From: Selenomonadaceae bacterium UBA3796
GTDB taxonomy: Bacteria; Bacillota; Negativicutes; Selenomonadales; Selenomonadaceae
Reading direction: 5' to 3'
Assembly (NCBI GenBank): GCA_002369175.1
Contig: DFES01000002.1
Span: 1-6,681, forward strand
Length of the DNA: 6,681 nucleotides
Of this stretch, positions 6,112-6,681 are shown one piece after another (positions within the stretch are counted from its first letter, which is position 1; each line of letters starts with the position of its first letter). The notes under the pieces are model-generated. The model worked only from the letters and a program-made list of their open reading frames with translations. It searched no databases and was not told where the DNA came from. The position numbers were made by a program, and so were the translations under genes.

Positions 6112-6681
6112 CTATACCAACATTGGCTTCAAAAATTTGCCGGTGTAGGACTCCTCTACCTTCACCAGTTCCTCCGGAGTACAGGCGGCAACGATGGTCC
6201 CCCCCTTGTCACCGCCTTCCGGCCCCAGGTCGATGATATAATCGGCGGTCTTGATGACATCGAGATTATGCTCGATCACCACGACGGTATCCCCTCCATC
6301 CACCAGGCGCTGCAGGATTCCGAGCAATTTATGGATATCCGCTGTATGAAGTCCCGTGGTAGGCTCATCCAGTATATAAAGGGTCTTTCCCGTGGAGCGC
6401 TTGGAAAGCTCTGTCGCCAGCTTCACCCGCTGAGCCTCGCCGCCGGATAGTGTCGTGGCGGGTTGTCCCAGCTTGATGTAGCCCAGTCCCACATCCTGAA
6501 TTACCTGCAGCTTCCTGGCTACTTTCGGCACATTTTGAAAGAACTCCACCGCCTCATCTATGGTCATGTCCAGCACTTCGGAAATCGTCCTGCCCTTGTA
6601 CCTGACCTCCAGGGTCTCCCGATTATAACGGGCGCCTTTGCAGACTTCGCAAGGCACATAGACATCCGGCAGGAAATGCAT
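6112..6681 (-). CDS. uvrA: UvrA, excinuclease ABC subunit A (C-terminal 189 residues, runs off the window)
   Basis: This is the C-terminal end of the DNA-damage-recognition ATPase of nucleotide excision repair, which loads UvrB onto lesions. Residues are numbered from the window edge. The fragment starts in the conserved MHFLPDVYVPCEVCKG stretch, where CEVC (11-14) is the second cysteine pair of the C-terminal zinc finger. It continues with the ABC signature LSGGEAQR (78-85), Walker B YILDEP (102-107) with Glu106, TTGLH (108-112) and H-loop His138. The end, FLKPM then two residues and TAG, matches the normal UvrA terminus, so only the N-terminal part, about 750 residues, lies outside the window. 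The ATG at 6681 is an internal Met (the EMHFLPD motif of UvrA), not a start. The dehydrogenase gene follows after 26 bases on the same strand. Identity is very secure. Confidence 0.97.
   Translation of the reverse strand: MHFLPDVYVPCEVCKGARYNRETLEVRYKGRTISEVLDMTIDEAVEFFQNVPKVARKLQVIQDVGLGYIKLGQPATTLSGGEAQRVKLATELSKRSTGKTLYILDEPTTGLHTADIHKLLGILQRLVDGGDTVVVIEHNLDVIKTADYIIDLGPEGGDKGGTIVAACTPEELVKVEESYTGKFLKPMLV

Noticed and set aside
5156..6148. 330-codon open frame opposite the dehydrogenase gene
   Set aside because: It has the same mirror-register relation as the frame opposite the transferase, explained by avoidance of TTA, CTA and TCA codons. No recognisable motifs.

Overview
This 6.7-kb window is densely coding and holds five protein genes, two of them open at or near the window edges. 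There is no RNA gene, mobile element, CRISPR array, or gene-free stretch longer than 26 bases. The protein content suggests a Negativicutes-type Firmicute, perhaps a Selenomonas relative. The UvrA tail reads like a Firmicute, GC content looks to be in the mid-50s by eye, and a phosphoethanolamine transferase of the kind that decorates LPS fits a Firmicute with an outer membrane. This placement is inference from remembered families, not a database match.

Left half, plus strand: cydD (about 10-1650) and cydC (1641-3311) encode the two halves of the heterodimeric ABC exporter CydDC, which is needed for assembly of cytochrome bd oxidase. The genes overlap by 4 or 10 bases and share a strong Shine-Dalgarno, so they are very probably translationally coupled. 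The reading frame of cydD is still open at the left edge. A possible upstream stop overlapping its TTG start suggests that another gene, perhaps cydB, lies just outside.

Right half, minus strand, read from right to left: the 3' end of uvrA (6112 to beyond 6681), then a beta-decarboxylating dehydrogenase of the D-malate/tartrate type (5021-6085), then a membrane-bound phosphoethanolamine transferase of the EptA/CptA sulfatase fold (3290-5005). Gaps are only 26 and 15 bases and hold little beyond a Shine-Dalgarno, so the three are probably co-transcribed although their functions (DNA repair, hydroxy-acid catabolism, envelope modification) do not obviously connect.

The two blocks converge, and cydC and the transferase gene overlap tail to tail by 22 bases, with no ordinary intergenic terminator. 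Both Cyd proteins end soon after the H-loop and lack the C-terminal tail seen in E. coli CydD and CydC. For cydC the missing tail coincides with the overlap. I found no evidence of a previously undescribed system. The points most worth a second look are the convergent overlap with the shortened CydC, the departures from consensus in the ABC motifs, homopolymer tracts at the start of the transferase gene, and the unassigned substrate of the dehydrogenase.
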